From Rikenellaceae bacterium (lineage in GTDB: Bacteria > Bacteroidota > Bacteroidia > Bacteroidales > Rikenellaceae), in contig JAFRZW010000004.1 of NCBI GenBank assembly GCA_017442365.1, forward strand, positions 77,445-141,444: a stretch of 64,000 nt of DNA, given 5' to 3'. Within the stretch, counting starts at the first letter, position 1. Each line of letters opens with the position of its first letter. Below are positions 41,330 through 50,681 of this stretch, in pieces. The notes under the pieces were generated by a model that saw nothing but the letters and a program-made list of their open reading frames with translations, was not told the DNA's origin and did not search any database. The position numbers and the translations under genes are program-made.

Positions 41330-44308
41330 TTACTCCTCATTCAAGAACGTCAGCACCTCGTTCATCAGTCGATCACGCGACGCTGAGTCGGTGATTGTCT
41401 CGAACGGGAAACCAACAACCAACGAACGATAGTCGCCCTTGTAACCAACCGCCGCCGAAAGACCGCAATCGGGGTACTGCATCACAACAAACGACTGCTT
41501 ATCAGCGGGCAAAATCGCATCGGGCGACTCGATCGCATAACACTCGTTATTCAACTCAGTATTAAAGCGATAGGTAGCCGACGAAAGTTTAGCTTTTGAG
41601 CGCTTGACAGCCGCAGCACCGCGCGTTGTGGCACGACCACCTTGCAAGCGATAATGCAACACTTCGCGAGCAAATTTCTGCCCATCGGTCGTTGCGCCCA
41701 CGCCATTCCAAAGATCGGTTGCGACGTAGCTACCGCTCACAAAAATACGCCCACCTTGCGACGTGAAATGGCGAATGGCCAACTGCATTGCGGGTGTGAA
41801 AGTCTGAAAATCTACCCCACTTGCGCCCTCACCCATCACGGTCGAGAGCTGCTTGCCGAGGATCAAATCAACGGTCGGATAGTCCGCCAACATCACCGCG
41901 CCACGCTCAACCGAGGCTGCCGACACTGAGCAGAACGAGTAGCCCGCCTTGACGATCGACGCTCCGTGAATTGCCGCATAGTCGAACGTATTACCCGCCA
42001 ACACCTCGAAAGCATAATCGCTATAACACGAACCAAGGCATTCGTCATAATTATTATCGTACGTAGTCGAACGGAAGAATCCACGTTGTGCACCGATAAA
42101 GCTGATATCGCGACGATCGGCCACACCTCCGTCGATATGATTCAAGAAGCCCGCAGTACCCTCATCACGATAGCTTACGGGAGCACTCACACGATCGAAA
42201 CTATTGACCACCAGCACCGTACCCTTCGTCTCCGACACTCGGCAGACCGACAACGTCTCAGACGAGAAGCTCTCACCACCCTCATTAACTGCCGTAACGC
42301 GATAGCTCATAATCGTATCCGCAGGCAACGGCAACACGCACTCCGCACCCTCGACCACGCGACCATTGTCGAAACCACCGTCTGCCACACGTGTATATAC
42401 AATATAACGATCGGGCTTGGCAGTAGGTTCGAGCGAGTCGATCTGCGGCTGCCACGTCAGGCGCACTCCCTCATCGGTCAGTTGTGCCGCAAATGCCTCG
42501 ACAGGAAGCGGTTGCACAACATACGGACGATCATATTGGAACGACAAATAGCGCAAAATACCCTTATAGATCGCTCGGCTCACCGTAAAACGGAATCGCG
42601 GGTCAAGACCGTAGCGCATATCGTTGAAATTCTGGTGCGACAACAGCTCCAACAACATCGTCGGCACACTCGGAACGCGTGCCTCATAGTACGAACGATT
42701 CCACAAACCGCGTCGATTCCACTCGGGTGCGTGCAGTGCGCGCACATCACGACAGATATCTGTCAGCACCATATCGGTCAGATCACGCGCCAAATATCGC
42801 GACGCGCCACCATCGTATCGACCGCCATTTTCGCGGGTATAGAATATGCCCAACGTGCCGACAATCGAATCCTCCTTAATGCCTGCGTCAGAGTGAAATG
42901 CAAAGGCCATATCAAGTGGCACTGCAAGTCCCGTACTATCCTTTGCACGCTCCGAACCACCCATCACATAATTGACCCAATGGGCACGCGACATATAGTC
43001 ATCACGATAGTCATCGGCATTTTCTCGAAGATTATAAACCTTCTCGGGGAAACCTGCCCACTGCAACCAATAACGCGCACCCTCGACAAATCGCGGCGCA
43101 CCACTCGTTGCGTGTTCATACTCCAATTCGGGATTGCGTTTGCTCTCGACAGGAATACGGGCAATATTACCCATTCCACCGCCAAATTTCACTGCGTCAG
43201 CCGTTACCACACGACGATGACCGTGCGACGAGCGGTTGCTCAGCGTAACGCAACCCGACGCCTCATTCACACCCTCAGCAAAGCGGAACGTACCCAGATA
43301 GATCCACGTGCCACCACCCATCTGCTGATTGACCGAGAACTCGGTTGCACCGCCCAGATGGTGCACCGTATAGAGTGCGTCATCGGCGCTATTGCGCTCG
43401 CTCTTATATGACACATAGACAGCATATTCACCCTCCGCAGGGATTGCAGGAGTCCATACGATACGGCTCTCATCTGCCCCCGCCTTGACGCACTCCGAAG
43501 CACGATACGAGCCCTCGGTAAAAGGATTCTGCCCCTCGGTATAGACCTCACGACGAGCTGCGAATCCACGCTTGGCACCCGTGTACCACGTGCGATCGCC
43601 CGTATATTCATCATAGACCGACTCGGTTCGCACATCGTTATCGACGATCACTTCTGCCTTCTGCACATCACGCTCACGCGGCAACATCACATTTGCGCCT
43701 GCATTTTCGAGCATAGGCACCAGATAGGGCACCACGTAACTCTGCGTATAGAGATCCTCGACCGTCTGCCACAAACGCGCACGCTGCCACCCCCACTCGG
43801 CACTGCCATTATCGAACATATAGCCGTGGCTCTGCCACATCGCAATATGGCGCCCGACCAAGCCACGCGAGGGCTGCGACGGCGACGAAAGGCGCGTTAC
43901 CAACGGTCGCCCCGAACGGTTTGTGAAACGCTCCTCAGCCTCGACCTTCTTGCTACGCATCGGGCGCGGCACAAAGTCCTCGATGTTGTGGCGGTCGGTT
44001 ACGATACTGATCTCATAATCTTCGAACTGCTCAGGCAACACCGCTCGCACGCTATCATAGATCGGCTCGATATTATCCTCACGGAACGGATAGTACGACA
44101 TATCAATCGACGTATATACCGTCAATCGCTTGCCATTGACCGCAGTACGTTCGACCGCAACATCTTTAACCGTTACCACCTCACGGCGCACAATGCGATT
44201 GAGCACCTCGGCTATATCGCGTCGATTTTTCGACGTAACGCTTTGAGCATTTACGTCGAGCGACGCTGCCGCAATGAGCAGCAACGTCGCCAGAACTCGT
44301 TTTATCAT
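41330..44308 (-). CDS. Exported amidase_3-like protein with inserted golvesin-like domain
   Basis: A 992-residue exported protein. Signal peptide to about residue 22 (ending DVNAQ). After about 130 residues comes IAMWQSHGYMFDNG, resembling the zinc-binding GHGG motif of N-acetylmuramoyl-L-alanine amidases, and MLENAGANVMLPRERD. The amidase core is then interrupted by a golvesin-like beta domain (IVWTPAIPAEGEYAVYVSYK to VTADAVKFGGG). The core resumes with MAFAFHSDAGI (second zinc His) and MLLELLSHQNFND (catalytic Glu). A fibronectin type III-like module and a C-terminal flavodoxin/ThuA-like region follow. Such proteins are often annotated as xanthan lyase; peptidoglycan amidase is the better-supported reading. 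Ten bases downstream of the symporter gene. Confidence 0.75.
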   Translation of the reverse strand: MIKRVLATLLLIAAASLDVNAQSVTSKNRRDIAEVLNRIVRREVVTVKDVAVERTAVNGKRLTVYTSIDMSYYPFREDNIEPIYDSVRAVLPEQFEDYEISIVTDRHNIEDFVPRPMRSKKVEAEERFTNRSGRPLVTRLSSPSQPSRGLVGRHIAMWQSHGYMFDNGSAEWGWQRARLWQTVEDLYTQSYVVPYLVPMLENAGANVMLPRERDVQKAEVIVDNDVRTESVYDEYTGDRTWYTGAKRGFAARREVYTEGQNPFTEGSYRASECVKAGADESRIVWTPAIPAEGEYAVYVSYKSERNSADDALYTVHHLGGATEFSVNQQMGGGTWIYLGTFRFAEGVNEASGCVTLSNRSSHGHRRVVTADAVKFGGGMGNIARIPVESKRNPELEYEHATSGAPRFVEGARYWLQWAGFPEKVYNLRENADDYRDDYMSRAHWVNYVMGGSERAKDSTGLAVPLDMAFAFHSDAGIKEDSIVGTLGIFYTRENGGRYDGGASRYLARDLTDMVLTDICRDVRALHAPEWNRRGLWNRSYYEARVPSVPTMLLELLSHQNFNDMRYGLDPRFRFTVSRAIYKGILRYLSFQYDRPYVVQPLPVEAFAAQLTDEGVRLTWQPQIDSLEPTAKPDRYIVYTRVADGGFDNGRVVEGAECVLPLPADTIMSYRVTAVNEGGESFSSETLSVCRVSETKGTVLVVNSFDRVSAPVSYRDEGTAGFLNHIDGGVADRRDISFIGAQRGFFRSTTYDNNYDECLGSCYSDYAFEVLAGNTFDYAAIHGASIVKAGYSFCSVSAASVERGAVMLADYPTVDLILGKQLSTVMGEGASGVDFQTFTPAMQLAIRHFTSQGGRIFVSGSYVATDLWNGVGATTDGQKFAREVLHYRLQGGRATTRGAAAVKRSKAKLSSATYRFNTELNNECYAIESPDAILPADKQSFVVMQYPDCGLSAAVGYKGDYRSLVVGFPFETITDSASRDRLMNEVLTFLNEE

Positions 44309-44317
44309 ACTGATTGA

Positions 44318-45820
44318 TTACTTCTTATCACGACGGATCAACAGTGCCATACCAATCATAGTAATCGCAGCGTTGATAATCAACAACTCGAAACCAATCT
44401 GGTAGCCATTGAACCATACGGGAGCATACTTCTGGATCACGAAACTCAGCACGGGAGCGATAATTGCCACAACGGGCATAAACTTATCGTTCACCTGCTT
44501 CTTGCACATAATACCGAAAGCAAACATACCGAGGATCGGACCGTAGGTGTAGCTTGCCACGCTATACACAAGGTTAATTACCGAGTCATTGCCCCACTTG
44601 TCGAATACCAAAATTGCGATACCCATAATCACTGCCATTGCAACGTGTACCGACTTACGAACCTTGGTCAGCTTCTCATCATCATAGCGTTTCTGACCTT
44701 CGAGGATATCCACCGTAAATGAGGTAGTCAATGCGGTCATTGCCGAGCCTGCTGCCGAGTAGGTCGAAGAGATCAGACCCAACACGAACAGAACACCAAC
44801 GATAGCGGGGAAACCACCATTAACAGCCACGAACGAGAATACCTGATCGCTCTTGTTGATCACAGCCTCGCCAGCCTCGTTGAACATCGGGAACAGACCC
44901 TCAGCACCTGCTGCAACGTTCTCACGCGAGAGGAACATAAACAACAGAACACCCAACACGAGGAACAAGAAGATCACAACCAACTGCATCATAATCGACA
45001 CAATCAGATTCTTCTGCGAATCCTTGTAATCCTTACAGCTCAGCGTGCGCTGCATCATATCCTGATCCAGACCCGTCATTGCGATCACCATAAAGATACC
45101 TGCAACGAACTTCTTCCAGAAGTAGCGGCTATCGCTCACATCGTCGAAGAAGAACATCTTCGAGTAGTCGTGGCCGGCAACCTGAGCCGTCATCTCACCA
45201 AACGACAGACCGAGGTCGCGCATCACAAACACGATACACAGAACAACGCTACCAATCAAGCAGAAGGTCTTCAACGTATCGGTCCACACGATCGACTTCA
45301 CACCACCCTGACGAGTGTAGAGCCAAACGAGCAACATCATAATCGCCGCATTCAGAACGAAGGGCAGATTGTACTGGTCGAAAACGAGCAACTGCAACAC
45401 TGCACAAACCACGTATGCACGCAGCGCAGCACCCAACATCTTACTGATGAAGAAGAACCAAGCGCCCGTCTTGTGCGACAGCACACCGAAACGAGTGTCG
45501 AGATACTCATAGAGCGACACCACATTCATCTTGTAGAACAACGGGATCAGCACAAATGCGATGATCAGGTTACCTACAACAAAGCCCAACACCATCTGCA
45601 TATACGAGAAACCATCGGCTGCAACCGAGCCGGGAACCGAGATGAATGTTACGCCCGAAATTGCAGCACCCACCATTGCAAATGCAGCGATGTACCACGG
45701 TGTTTTACGAGCACCTGTAAAGAAACTTGCGTTGTCGGCCTTGCGACCCGACCACCAAGCTACTAAAAACAGCACGGCGATGTATGCCAGCACTGTAATG
45801 ATTACGGAAATCGGAGACAT
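44318..45820 (-). CDS. Sodium:solute symporter (SSS family)
   Basis: A 500-residue inner-membrane protein with about 13 hydrophobic helices. Family landmarks are ARKTPWYIAAFAMVGAAISGVTFISVPG near helix 2, YRFDTRFG-like EYLDTRFGVLSH, and GLISSTYSAAGSAMTALTTSFTVDI around helix 8 with the sodium-site serines and threonines. Substrates in this branch range over sugars, sialic acid and amino acids; none can be assigned. Co-transcription with the amidase suggests uptake of a cell-wall breakdown product, which is inference. Confidence 0.88.
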   Translation of the reverse strand: MSPISVIITVLAYIAVLFLVAWWSGRKADNASFFTGARKTPWYIAAFAMVGAAISGVTFISVPGSVAADGFSYMQMVLGFVVGNLIIAFVLIPLFYKMNVVSLYEYLDTRFGVLSHKTGAWFFFISKMLGAALRAYVVCAVLQLLVFDQYNLPFVLNAAIMMLLVWLYTRQGGVKSIVWTDTLKTFCLIGSVVLCIVFVMRDLGLSFGEMTAQVAGHDYSKMFFFDDVSDSRYFWKKFVAGIFMVIAMTGLDQDMMQRTLSCKDYKDSQKNLIVSIMMQLVVIFLFLVLGVLLFMFLSRENVAAGAEGLFPMFNEAGEAVINKSDQVFSFVAVNGGFPAIVGVLFVLGLISSTYSAAGSAMTALTTSFTVDILEGQKRYDDEKLTKVRKSVHVAMAVIMGIAILVFDKWGNDSVINLVYSVASYTYGPILGMFAFGIMCKKQVNDKFMPVVAIIAPVLSFVIQKYAPVWFNGYQIGFELLIINAAITMIGMALLIRRDKK

Positions 45821-45861
45821 AGAGTTTAATTATTTAAGTTAGTATTATTCGTTTGAACTTT

Positions 45862-45869
45862 CAAAGATA
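45862..45869 (-). promoter_or_regulatory. -7 element of the symporter-amidase operon
   Basis: TATCTTTG on the minus strand, 41 bases before the start; -33 element unclear. Confidence 0.5.
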
Positions 45870-45910
45870 AGTAAAATTCATCGAATCTCCTAATATTCTC
45901 TCACTTTCGC

Positions 45911-45950
45911 AAAAAAAATCGTCCGACCTCACCTCTGCGAAGTCGGACGA
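45911..45950 (-). terminator. Terminator of the carboxyltransferase gene
   Basis: TCGTCCGAC (45919-45927) pairs with GTCGGACGA (45942-45950); A8 at 45911-45918 gives the minus-strand T-tract. Confidence 0.85.
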
Positions 45951-46000
45951 ATCCTATCAAATCGGATCAGCAGCACTCTGCCACTGCCCTACTATTGCGC

Positions 46001-48124
46001 TTATTCGAGCTCGATCAGAGCAGCGTCCGAAGCAACATTGTCGCCCTCAGCCACCAGCACCTGACGAACCTTACCTGCGAAATCGGCATTGATCGAGTTC
46101 TCCATCTTCATAGCTTCGAGAACAGCGACCTCCTGACCAACTGCAACGTCATCACCAGCCTTAACCTTAATCGTGATCACACGACCCGGCAGCGGAGCGT
46201 TGATGGTCTTGCCTACTACGGGCTTAGGACCGGCAGCCTCAGCCTTAGCAACTACGGGAGCCTCTGCGCTAACCTCGATCAGCACAGCGTCCGAAGCAAC
46301 ATTGTCGCCCTCAGCAACGAAAATCTGACGAACGTAACCAGCAACGTCGGTAGTTACCGAGTTCTCCATCTTCATAGCTTCGAGAACTACTACCTCCTGA
46401 CCTGCCTTAACAGCGTCGCCAACCTTAACCTTCAACTCGATCACACGACCCGGCAGCGGAGCTACGATAGCCTTACCGGTGATAGGCTGAACCTTAGCTG
46501 CGGTTGCAACCTCCTCCTTCTTCTCCTCGGCAGCGGGTGCCGCAGCAGCCTGCTGAGCCGCGAAAGCAGCCTTCTTCTGATTGGTCAAGAACGGCTTAGC
46601 AACCAGCGGGAAGAGTTCGAGCAACAGAACCTCCTTCTCGTTCTCTGCCAACTTCACACCACCGCAATCCTCCAATACGGGATTGGGCTGCATCTGATAT
46701 TTGCTCGTGTCGTACGGAGTCTCCTCGCGCACGCCTGCAATCTTCAAACGGAACTCGGGATCGATCTCAACGGGGGTCTTACCGTACTCACCCTTAACCA
46801 AGTTCACAAACTGATTACTCTTGGTGGTGTACATCGGCTTACCGTTCATCTGGTCCAGAGCGCAGTTAACTGCCTGAGCACCTACGATCTGCGAGGTGGG
46901 AGTTACCAGAGGCGGCAGACCAGCAGCCAAACGTACGGTCGGGATCAACTCCATTGCCTTAGGCAGAATATGCTCGCTCTTCAACTGCTTCAACTGAGCA
47001 ACCATATTGGTGTACATACCACCGGGAATCTCAGCCTCCTGAACGAGCTTGTTCGGTGCGGGGAAGTTGAAGTAAGCCTCGATCTTGTGGCAAGCAGCCA
47101 ACATCGCAGCCTCATCGTCCTTCTTAGCAGCGGCGATAGCCTTATCGAACTCATCATCGATCTCTGCGGGCAGAGTATCGGTCAGCGGGTTGAACGGCTT
47201 GGGGAACTGCTTAACAGCGTCGAATGCCTCCAACTCCTTACGGATATTGAGCAACTCAGCGTTGATCTTAGCAACTGCCTCCATATTTACGTCCAACTCA
47301 ACACCCATCTTCTTACAGAAAATATAGATCAACTCCAATGCGGGAGCCGCGGGACCACCTGCGAAGTTCCAGATGTTGGTATCAACGATGTCTGCACCTG
47401 CATTGATAGCAGCCACAACCGATGCCAAACCGTAACCGGGAGTACAGTGGGTGTGGAAATCAACGGGGATCGACAGATTCTGCTTGATCAAGCGGATCAG
47501 ACCAGCCACGCGCTTGGGAGGAATCAGACCACTCATATCCTTGATGGTGATCATATCGGCACCCAGAGCCGCCATCTGCTTTGCCTTATCAAGGAAGTAA
47601 GCGTCGGTAAATACGGGCTTCGGATTCTTCTTACCCATCAACTTAGCGAAGAAGCCGATCTCGGGATACTTCGGATCAACCGTGTAGCAAACAGCGCAAT
47701 CAGCGATACCGCCATACTGCTTAACGTATTTGATGGTCGATTTCACGTTATTCACGTCGTTCAGTGCGTCGAAGATACGCATAATGCCCAGACCGCTCTC
47801 GATCGAGTTGCGGCAGAAACCGTCGATAATTTCGTCGGTGTAGGGGCTATAACCGAACAAGTTACGGCCACGCGACAGAGCGGTCAGTTTCGACACATCG
47901 CCAACAGCAGCCTTAATAGTTTCCAGACGGGTCCAAGGATTCTCGCCAAGATAGCGCATTACCGAGTCGGGCACTGCACCACCCCAAACCTCCATTGCGT
48001 AGAAGTTTGCGTCTTTGTAGAAAGGAAGAACACGATCTACCTGCTCCTGTTTCAAGCGGGTAGCGAAAGCCGACTGCTGGCCATCGCGCAGCGTCAGATC
48101 TCTGATTTTAAGTTTCTTTGCCAT
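46001..48124 (-). CDS. oadA: Oxaloacetate decarboxylase alpha/pyruvate carboxylase subunit B-type carboxyltransferase with two biotinyl domains
   Basis: A 707-residue biotin-dependent carboxyltransferase acting on pyruvate/oxaloacetate. Residues 1-300 form the HMGL-like TIM barrel (TLRDGQQSAFATR, MRIFDALNDVNN, VDFHTHCTPGYG with the metal-binding His residues). The conserved PYC_OADA domain follows to about 500. After an Ala/Pro/Glu linker come two consecutive biotinyl domains, each with EAMKMENS; the biotinylated lysines are K585 and K673. One domain is the rule. Their near identity (GRVI..KVK.GD, VAEGDNVASDA) points to recent duplication. No membrane OadB or OadG nor a biotin carboxylase is adjacent, so the partner subunits lie elsewhere. 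Monocistronic with its own promoter. Confidence 0.88.
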   Translation of the reverse strand: MAKKLKIRDLTLRDGQQSAFATRLKQEQVDRVLPFYKDANFYAMEVWGGAVPDSVMRYLGENPWTRLETIKAAVGDVSKLTALSRGRNLFGYSPYTDEIIDGFCRNSIESGLGIMRIFDALNDVNNVKSTIKYVKQYGGIADCAVCYTVDPKYPEIGFFAKLMGKKNPKPVFTDAYFLDKAKQMAALGADMITIKDMSGLIPPKRVAGLIRLIKQNLSIPVDFHTHCTPGYGLASVVAAINAGADIVDTNIWNFAGGPAAPALELIYIFCKKMGVELDVNMEAVAKINAELLNIRKELEAFDAVKQFPKPFNPLTDTLPAEIDDEFDKAIAAAKKDDEAAMLAACHKIEAYFNFPAPNKLVQEAEIPGGMYTNMVAQLKQLKSEHILPKAMELIPTVRLAAGLPPLVTPTSQIVGAQAVNCALDQMNGKPMYTTKSNQFVNLVKGEYGKTPVEIDPEFRLKIAGVREETPYDTSKYQMQPNPVLEDCGGVKLAENEKEVLLLELFPLVAKPFLTNQKKAAFAAQQAAAAPAAEEKKEEVATAAKVQPITGKAIVAPLPGRVIELKVKVGDAVKAGQEVVVLEAMKMENSVTTDVAGYVRQIFVAEGDNVASDAVLIEVSAEAPVVAKAEAAGPKPVVGKTINAPLPGRVITIKVKAGDDVAVGQEVAVLEAMKMENSINADFAGKVRQVLVAEGDNVASDAALIELE

Positions 48125-48180
48125 AGCAAAAATGGTTTACGTTTTTATCGTTAGTTATTTAGGATTGACGAAGTCATTAA

Positions 48181-48211
48181 CAAATATAAAACTATTTTCG
48201 CAATTATTCAA
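48181..48211 (-). promoter_or_regulatory. Promoter of the carboxyltransferase gene
   Basis: Minus strand TTG (48209-48211), 20 bases, TATATTTG (48181-48188): full consensus, about 57 bases before the start. Confidence 0.75.
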
Positions 48212-48266
48212 GAATCGGCTCAAAAAAAACCGTTTTTTGTTCGAATTTTCGTTTTTTGGAGAGCAT

Positions 48267-48300
48267 TTTGCTTCGATTTCACGAAATTTTACTACTTTTG
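48267..48300 (+). promoter_or_regulatory. mscL promoter
   Basis: TTTG (48267-48270), 22 bases, TACTTTTG (48293-48300), 33 bases before the ATG; spacing slightly long. Confidence 0.55.
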
Positions 48301-48333
48301 ACACCAAACTAAATCAATAAACCGTTTTCAATT

Positions 48334-48768
48334 ATGAGTTTCATCAAAGAGTTCAAGAGCTTTGCTCTGAAAGGCAACGTAATGGATATGGCTGTCGGTG
48401 TTATCATCGGTGGCGCATTTGGCAAGATCGTAACTTCGGTCGTAAATGACGTATTAATGCCCCCTATCGGTATGATGCTCGGTGGCACCGACTTCTCGCA
48501 GTTGTCGGTTACGCTGAACCAGAAGGCTATCGAGGCAGCTGCTGCGGCTGGCGAAACCGTTGAGCCCGTGCTGTGGAAGTATGGCGCATTCATTCAGACC
48601 TGCGTCGATTTCCTGATTTTGGCATTCTGCGTATTCCTGTTGGTTAAGGGTATCAACGCGCTGTCCAAGAAGAAGGAGGAGGCACCCGCTCCTGCTCCCG
48701 CACCCGAACCGTCGAAGGAGGAGGTTCTGCTGACCGAGATCCGCGACCTGCTCAAAGAGAAGAAGTAA
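48334..48768 (+). CDS. mscL: Large-conductance mechanosensitive channel
   Basis: Homopentameric emergency osmotic release channel of the inner membrane. The 144-residue protein begins [33 protein letters not shown], the N-terminal amphipathic helix and glycine-rich TM1 pore; TM2 is [19 protein letters not shown]. The C-terminus has an Ala-Pro repeat linker and the cytoplasmic bundle [14 protein letters not shown]. It stands alone with its own promoter and terminator. Confidence 0.96.
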   Translation: MSFIKEFKSFALKGNVMDMAVGVIIGGAFGKIVTSVVNDVLMPPIGMMLGGTDFSQLSVTLNQKAIEAAAAAGETVEPVLWKYGAFIQTCVDFLILAFCVFLLVKGINALSKKKEEAPAPAPAPEPSKEEVLLTEIRDLLKEKK

Positions 48769-48789
48769 TCATTCTCGCATTTTTTTGAC

Positions 48790-48832
48790 AAAATCAAAGG
48801 CAACCTTTTCACGGGTTGCCTTTGATTTTATA
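48790..48832 (+). terminator. Terminator of mscL
   Basis: AAAATCAAAGGCAACC (48790-48805) pairs perfectly with GGTTGCCTTTGATTTT (48814-48829). Confidence 0.85.
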
Positions 48833-48854
48833 GGGCAATTTCTTAAAATTGCCT

Positions 48855-48903
48855 CACCAACGTAGGCTCGCCCTTTGGGCGACCGCCCCAGCCCACGTTG
48901 GTG
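48855..48903. repeat. Palindromic intergenic element
   Basis: CACCAACGT (48855-48863) and ACGTTGGTG (48895-48903) are exact arms; inside, TCGCCC/GGGCGA (48868-48873 and 48877-48882) forms a second hairpin, followed by CGCCCCAGCCC. The layout (inner hairpin, then CCCCAGCC-CAC) recalls the end of the element at 41130-41278. Confidence 0.55.
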
Positions 48904-48920
48904 GATATTCCGCAATCTAT

Positions 48921-49913
48921 TTACTGCGACTCATACTTATCCAACGCCTCGCACATCAGCTGACGACCGATCTCGGAGATCTCCTTTGCTTTGGCGTAGT
49001 CGGCAATTTCGCCGTATGCGTCAAACGGCATCTTCACCACAATATCGGGACGATGTAGCGCAATTGACAGCTCCGACTGACGATGATTCATCAGACTGAA
49101 CGAGCGATCGAGCAGATCATAATAGGTATCGCCATAGTCGAGAGCCGTTTTCTCATCGTACTCCTCCTCGTAGTTGATCATATCCTTAATCAGCGCAATG
49201 CTGCGGCTACCCGCATATTTCAGTCGCTCGATCAACCCCATATCGTGGCGATTGGCAACACTCTCGAACACACCGCGCATCTCGGCACGCTTGGCCTGCT
49301 CGAATGCCGTATCGGCCACCAATGCCGCATTTTCGCGCGCAAGAATCGAACGAATCTCCGCAACATCAACATCGTTCACATCGAATGCCACCAAAATATC
49401 GTCCTCCGAGCGCACCACACGATCCAATGGCAGGCAGTTGGCTATGCAGCCATCGACTAACGTCGTAAGTCCGTGCTTGACAGGTCGAAACAGCGACGGA
49501 ATCGAGATCGACGCACGGATAGCTTCGAACAGCTTCCCACGATCGAAAACCACCTCCTCGCCCGTATATAGATCGGTCGCCACGGCGCGGAACGGGATCG
49601 GCAACGACTCGATATCGACATCGGGCACAATCTCCATCATCGCCTCGATAATGCGCTCGCCCTTAACCAGATGATTCTTGCCAATCGAGAGGTCCATCAG
49701 CGTAAAGACCTTCCACGCATCGAGCGCAAACAGCCACTCCTTGAACTCTTCGAGCTTGCCCGCAGCATAGATACCACCCACGAGCGAGCCGATCGACGTG
49801 CCCGCCACCGAGCCAATTTGATAGCCACGCGAGGTCAGTTCCTCAATCGCACCGATGTAGGCAAAACCACGCGGTCCGCCACTCGACAATGCCAATGAAA
49901 CACGCTTTTTCAT
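48921..49913 (-). CDS. Patatin-like phospholipase
   Basis: A 330-residue serine acyl hydrolase. The start MKKRVSLALSSGGPRGFAYIG is chosen because it overlaps the phosphatase stop by ATGA; upstream residues look non-coding. The oxyanion motif is GGPRG, the nucleophile elbow GTSIGS (GxSxG), and the catalytic Asp lies in VDGCIANCLP (DG). It lacks a signal peptide and beta-barrel, so it is the cytosolic RssA-like group. Lipid substrate unknown. Confidence 0.87.
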   Translation of the reverse strand: MKKRVSLALSSGGPRGFAYIGAIEELTSRGYQIGSVAGTSIGSLVGGIYAAGKLEEFKEWLFALDAWKVFTLMDLSIGKNHLVKGERIIEAMMEIVPDVDIESLPIPFRAVATDLYTGEEVVFDRGKLFEAIRASISIPSLFRPVKHGLTTLVDGCIANCLPLDRVVRSEDDILVAFDVNDVDVAEIRSILARENAALVADTAFEQAKRAEMRGVFESVANRHDMGLIERLKYAGSRSIALIKDMINYEEEYDEKTALDYGDTYYDLLDRSFSLMNHRQSELSIALHRPDIVVKMPFDAYGEIADYAKAKEISEIGRQLMCEALDKYESQ

Positions 49914-50575
49914 CGTATAATCAGTTTTAAGATATCCTCTGCCCGATCGGCCAAATGCACTGCACCCGCCTCGATAAGTTCTTCGCGCGAACGGAATCCC
50001 CACGTAACACCCACCGAGCGCACATCGGCCGCCACCGCCGTCTGCATATCCACACCCGAATCGCCCACATAGAGCACCTCATCGCGCGCCACATCAGCCT
50101 CCGCAACAATCTGCGCGACCACCGTCGGATCGGGTTTGATAGGCACACCCGCCCGCTGACCATATACCGCCACAAAACGCTCACACCCAAAGAAATGATC
50201 AATCAGTGCGACCGTTCCTTCGTGAAATTTGTTCGACGCCACAGCCAGCTGCACACCTTGCTCCGCAAGGCGTTCGAGCAACGCAGGCACACCTTCGTAG
50301 GGACGAGTAAAATCAGCAATATGTGCCCTGTAATATTCGACAAATGCCAACCTCACTTGCTCGACATACTCTACCGTGCGGCACTCCTCGGGCAAAGCTC
50401 GCTCGACCAACTTCGCGATACCGTTACCGACAAACATTCGATAGGTGTCGGTCGGGTGCGTCGGGTGGCCAAACTGCTCCAACGTATGGTTACACGAAGC
50501 CGCCAAGTCGCCAATCGTATCGAGCAACGTGCCGTCGAGATCGAATATTACAAGTCGAGTTTTGCTCATCATCAT
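49910..50575 (-). CDS. gph: HAD-family phosphoglycolate phosphatase
   Basis: A 221-residue HAD hydrolase; the start is one of three consecutive Met codons at 50575, 50572 and 50569. Motif I is VIFDLDGTLLDTIGDL with both catalytic aspartates; VASNKFHEG is motif II, IKPDPTVV motif III, and YVGDSGVDMQTAVAADV motif IV, the last two typical of Gph. It removes 2-phosphoglycolate, a product of DNA repair. Translationally coupled to the patatin gene. Confidence 0.86.
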   Translation of the reverse strand: MMMSKTRLVIFDLDGTLLDTIGDLAASCNHTLEQFGHPTHPTDTYRMFVGNGIAKLVERALPEECRTVEYVEQVRLAFVEYYRAHIADFTRPYEGVPALLERLAEQGVQLAVASNKFHEGTVALIDHFFGCERFVAVYGQRAGVPIKPDPTVVAQIVAEADVARDEVLYVGDSGVDMQTAVAADVRSVGVTWGFRSREELIEAGAVHLADRAEDILKLIIR

Positions 50576-50681
50576 TTCGTTTTTTTCGCAACTACAAAGT
50601 AACAATTTTTTCGTCGAAAATCCTAACCCTTCATCAATCTTTCGACGTGGTACAAGAATTGCTCGACTTTTTTCGCACAAA

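Noticed and set aside
45995..48154. 719-residue plus-strand open frame opposite the carboxyltransferase gene
   Set aside because: Composition is repetitive (leucine, glutamine, asparagine) as expected for an antisense shadow of a highly biased gene; the minus-strand product has clear motifs.
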